Part shown: positions 62,084-64,000 of the stretch, piece after piece | Layout: the number at the start of each line of letters is the position of its first letter | How positions within the stretch are numbered: position 1 is the first letter of the stretch | Assembly: GCA_964530695.1 (NCBI GenBank) | Contig: CAZGYQ010000005.1 | Location: 1 to 64,000 of the forward strand | Source of the DNA: VFBF01 sp964530695 | Lineage (GTDB): Bacteria; Pseudomonadota; Alphaproteobacteria; Caulobacterales; Aquidulcibacteraceae | Direction of reading: 5' to 3' | Length of the DNA stretch: 64,000 nt | Made by a program: the position numbers and the translations under genes | The notes under the pieces: model-generated | Databases searched by the model: none | What the model was told of the DNA's origin: nothing | The model's input: the letters and a program-made list of their open reading frames with translations, nothing else

Positions 62084-63364
62084 ATGCAGCAGATCTATCT
62101 CATCGCCCGACGCGAATATCTGGCCTACGTGGGCGCATGGGGCTTCTGGCTCTCGCTTCTGACCGCGCCGCTGCTGCTGGCGCTGTTCGCGGTGGGCCCT
62201 TTGCTGGCCGGGCGTGCCGAGCCCACGCGGGCGCTGGCGGTGATCGCGGAGAACCCGCGCGACGCCGAGGCCATTTCCGCCGCCTTCGCCGCGCGCGGCG
62301 CCGACGCATTGCCGAAATACGTTCTGGTGGAGCCGCCTGCGCGGACGGCCGCGGCCATCGCCCCCTGGCTCACCGGCGCGCAGACCGTGACGATCGAAGG
62401 CGAGGCGCGCCCGCTGTTCGCCGCGCTCTTCGTCCACAATGCCGGCGAGGCCGCGTCCATCGACTACTGGAGCGTCAATCTCACCGACCGCAGCCCGTCC
62501 GAGCTCGCCGTGAGCGCCATCGCCGGGCGCCAGCGCGCCGACGCGCTCGCCGCGCGCGGCCTCGATGCGGTCGAAACCGCCCGCATCGAGGCGCTCGAAC
62601 CGGAGCTCGCGCAGTACGATCCCCGCGCGCAGACGGGGCACGCCGTCACCTCGCGGGACCGCGCGCCGTACCTCGTCGGCATGGTGCTGTCCTTCGTGCT
62701 GTGGAGCGCGGTGATGGGCGTGGCGAACATGCTGCTCACCGGCGTGATCGAGGAGAAGTCCAACAAGATCCTCGACTCGCTGCTCACCAGCGCCTCGCCG
62801 CTGCAGATCCTCGTCGGCAAGCTGACGGGCGTGGCGGCGGTGAGCTTCACGCTGTTCGGCGTGTGGGGGCTGATGGGCGGATCGTCGCTGTCGCTGCTCG
62901 GCGGCGGTCAGACGGGCTTCGGGGCGGAGGTCGCGGCCGCCGCGCTCGATCCGGGGCTGCTGGGGGCGTTCCTGCTGATGTTCCTCGGCGGCTACCTGAT
63001 CTACGGCGCGCTGTTCCTGGCGCTCGGCTCTCTCTGCGACACGCTGCAGGAATCGCAGTCGCTGCTGGGGCCGGTGTTCTTCGTGCTGACGCTGCCGATC
63101 CTGCTCGTGGGGCCTGCGTTCCAGAACCCGAGCGCGCCGCTGATCGTCGGCGCATCGTGGTTTCCGCTGTTCACGCCGTTCGTGATGATGATGCGCGCGC
63201 CGTCGGGGCTTTCGCTCGCGGAGTTTGCGGGGCCGATGGTCGTGCTCGCCGCGACGGTGGCGGTGGTGCTGGTGCTTTCGGCGCGGGTCTTCCACGCGGG
63301 TGTGGTGAACCAGGCGAGCGCGGCGAGCTTCCGGCGGCGGCTCTTCGCGAAGAAATCCGGCTGA
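62084..63364 (+). CDS. ABC-2 type transporter permease (NatB-like)
   Basis: A 426-residue membrane protein. One helix near the N-terminus (about 10-35) precedes a large extracytoplasmic domain (to about 195), then six or so helices from SRDRAPYLVGMVLSF. The block TGVIEEKSNKILDSLLTS is typical of ABC-2/NatB permeases. Its ATPase partner normally lies directly upstream, but here the upstream side holds the palindrome and the opposite-strand FkbM gene. The start at 62084 (ATG, with a GTG three bases before) lies 35 bases after the palindrome. Exported substrate unknown. Confidence 0.87.
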   Translation: MQQIYLIARREYLAYVGAWGFWLSLLTAPLLLALFAVGPLLAGRAEPTRALAVIAENPRDAEAISAAFAARGADALPKYVLVEPPARTAAAIAPWLTGAQTVTIEGEARPLFAALFVHNAGEAASIDYWSVNLTDRSPSELAVSAIAGRQRADALAARGLDAVETARIEALEPELAQYDPRAQTGHAVTSRDRAPYLVGMVLSFVLWSAVMGVANMLLTGVIEEKSNKILDSLLTSASPLQILVGKLTGVAAVSFTLFGVWGLMGGSSLSLLGGGQTGFGAEVAAAALDPGLLGAFLLMFLGGYLIYGALFLALGSLCDTLQESQSLLGPVFFVLTLPILLVGPAFQNPSAPLIVGASWFPLFTPFVMMMRAPSGLSLAEFAGPMVVLAATVAVVLVLSARVFHAGVVNQASAASFRRRLFAKKSG

Positions 63365-63375
63365 TCAAACGCAAA

Positions 63376-63406
63376 GCGCCCGCCGTCCCATCGGGGAGGC
63401 GGGCGC
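63376..63406. terminator. Bidirectional terminator between ABC permease and rpsU
   Basis: A 9-bp stem GCGCCCGCC / GGCGGGCGC (63376-63384, 63398-63406) lies between two convergent genes. In the rpsU direction it is followed by TTTGCGTTT. Confidence 0.7.
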
Positions 63407-63428
63407 CTGACGTTCAAGCGTGGAAATC

Positions 63429-63695
63429 TTACTTGCGGCCGGGACCGCCAGCGCCGGGAGCGCCCGGAACCTTGCGCGGCGTGGCCGGCAGCAGACCTTC
63501 GCGCTGGGCGCGCTTGCGGGCGAGCTTGCGGGCCCGGCGGACCGCTTCGGCGTCCTCGCGGGCGCGCTTTTCCGAGGGCTTCTCGAAGTGCGTCCGGCGC
63601 TTCATTTCGCGGAAAGTGCCTTCCCGCTGCATCTTCTTCTTCAGCGCCTTCAACGCCTGATCGACGTTGTTGTCGCGCACGAAAATCTGAACGAT
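63429..63695 (-). CDS. rpsU: 30S ribosomal protein S21, apparent ATC start
   Basis: An 88-residue S21 with the standard core VQIFVRDNNVDQALKALKKK, FREMKRR, and ARKLARKRAQREGL. The tail PATPRKVPGAPGAGGPGRK is longer than in many species. At the family start there is no ATG, GTG or TTG. The codon is ATC, 7 bases after a perfect AGGAGG, so an ATC initiation codon (as seen for infC-type genes) is likely. The nearest standard start, a GTG at 63680, would remove five conserved residues and lies too far from the ribosome site. It is divergent from COQ9. Confidence 0.9.
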   Translation of the reverse strand: MVQIFVRDNNVDQALKALKKKMQREGTFREMKRRTHFEKPSEKRAREDAEAVRRARKLARKRAQREGLLPATPRKVPGAPGAGGPGRK

Positions 63696-63893
63696 GACCC
63701 GTCCTCCTGCTGATCGTATACTGGAGCGCGAAACAACAAATCCCGCCGGGGTGGTCCCCGCCGATGTCGCTCCGCCCAATTTTGAGGCGCGACCCCTACC
63801 AAATGCCTGCCCGCCTGTCCACCGGGAGGGGAATGATCCGGCGTCATTTTCGTCGCGTGTACAGGGCTCCGGGGGAGGAGTAAGGGCAGTCCC

Positions 63894-64000
63894 ATGAGCG
63901 AGATTGTCCCGGTCCGTCCGGACCTGCCCCCCTCCGAACGCCTCCGCGCCCGGCTTCTGGCGGCGCTTCTGCCCATCGCGGCCGAGAGGGGCTGGACCCC
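63894..64000 (+). CDS. COQ9 family protein, N-terminal part (cut by window end)
   Basis: The first 35 codons from the ATG at 63894 read SEIVPVRPDLPPSERLRARL and LLAALLPIAAERGWT. This matches the start of bacterial COQ9/RpsU-associated proteins (helical, TetR-like fold, ubiquinone synthesis). COQ9 next to divergent rpsU is a recurrent alphaproteobacterial arrangement, which supports the call. The rest lies outside the window. The 198-base gap before it must hold both promoters; none was assigned. Confidence 0.78.
   Translation, partial: MSEIVPVRPDLPPSERLRARLLAALLPIAAERGWT

Noticed and set aside
61970..63295. 441-codon minus frame opposite the ABC permease
   Set aside because: Extreme Arg/His/Gln content and it runs through the palindromic element; the permease has clear helices on the other strand.

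Overview
The window is a high-GC chromosomal segment of an alphaproteobacterium. It probably belongs to the Caulobacterales/Hyphomonadaceae side of the class. This is inferred from the several large TonB-dependent receptors, COQ9 next to rpsU, the midA-lgt cluster, the ybjN-proC-TetR cluster and lone CZB and ExbD proteins. No rRNA or CRISPR array was seen. One tRNA gene, tRNA-Leu(CAG), is at 29702-29788 on the minus strand.

Region A (0.4-10 kb) is an accessory catabolic module. A TonB receptor, a PhyH-type dioxygenase and a RidA-fold lipoprotein run leftward. An aromatic-acid MFS symporter and a MarR regulator follow. Next comes a coupled set of M19 (dehydropeptidase-type) dipeptidase, exported RidA-like protein, 4-hydroxyphenylpyruvate dioxygenase (HPPD) and VOC protein. 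Both divergent promoter regions carry the same 18-bp operator-like sequence. The set suggests uptake of an aromatic dehydropeptide, cleavage outside the cytoplasm to an enamine, deamination to an arylpyruvate, import and ring oxidation.

Region B (10-28.6 kb) is an L-rhamnoside utilisation cluster. It holds a TonB receptor, a rhamnulose-phosphate aldolase/dehydrogenase fusion, a cytoplasmic GH78 rhamnosidase, a DeoR regulator, an aldo/keto reductase, a GPH symporter, an HSL-type esterase, a second class II aldolase, L-rhamnose isomerase, rhamnulokinase and an FMN-dependent 2-hydroxyacid dehydrogenase. Five intergenic regions carry stacks of 10-bp repeats (TGA/GATC), the likely operators of the DeoR protein. 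The block ends at a truncated integrase beside the 3' end of tRNA-Leu, so A and B look like an old island.

Region C (29.8-64 kb) looks like resident chromosome. It contains DUF3108, a DUF1501/DUF1800 pair, a metallo-beta-lactamase-fold protein without its metal motif, a VanX-like dipeptidase coupled to murI, a lone DUF262-DUF1524 (GmrSD-like) gene, a GT39-type glycosyltransferase, an Oar-like TonB receptor, aguA-aguB, SDR-DoxX and DUF2269 proteins, and pgeF-midA-lgt with ubiK. Further on are a two-domain TonB_C-like protein, an FMO, ybjN-proC-tetR, CZB, ExbD, an OYE-like oxidoreductase, two lipoproteins, an FkbM methyltransferase, an orphan ABC permease, rpsU (apparently with an ATC start) and the start of COQ9. 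From 50 to 62 kb the intergenic spaces hold REP/MITE-like inverted repeats, three of them one family.
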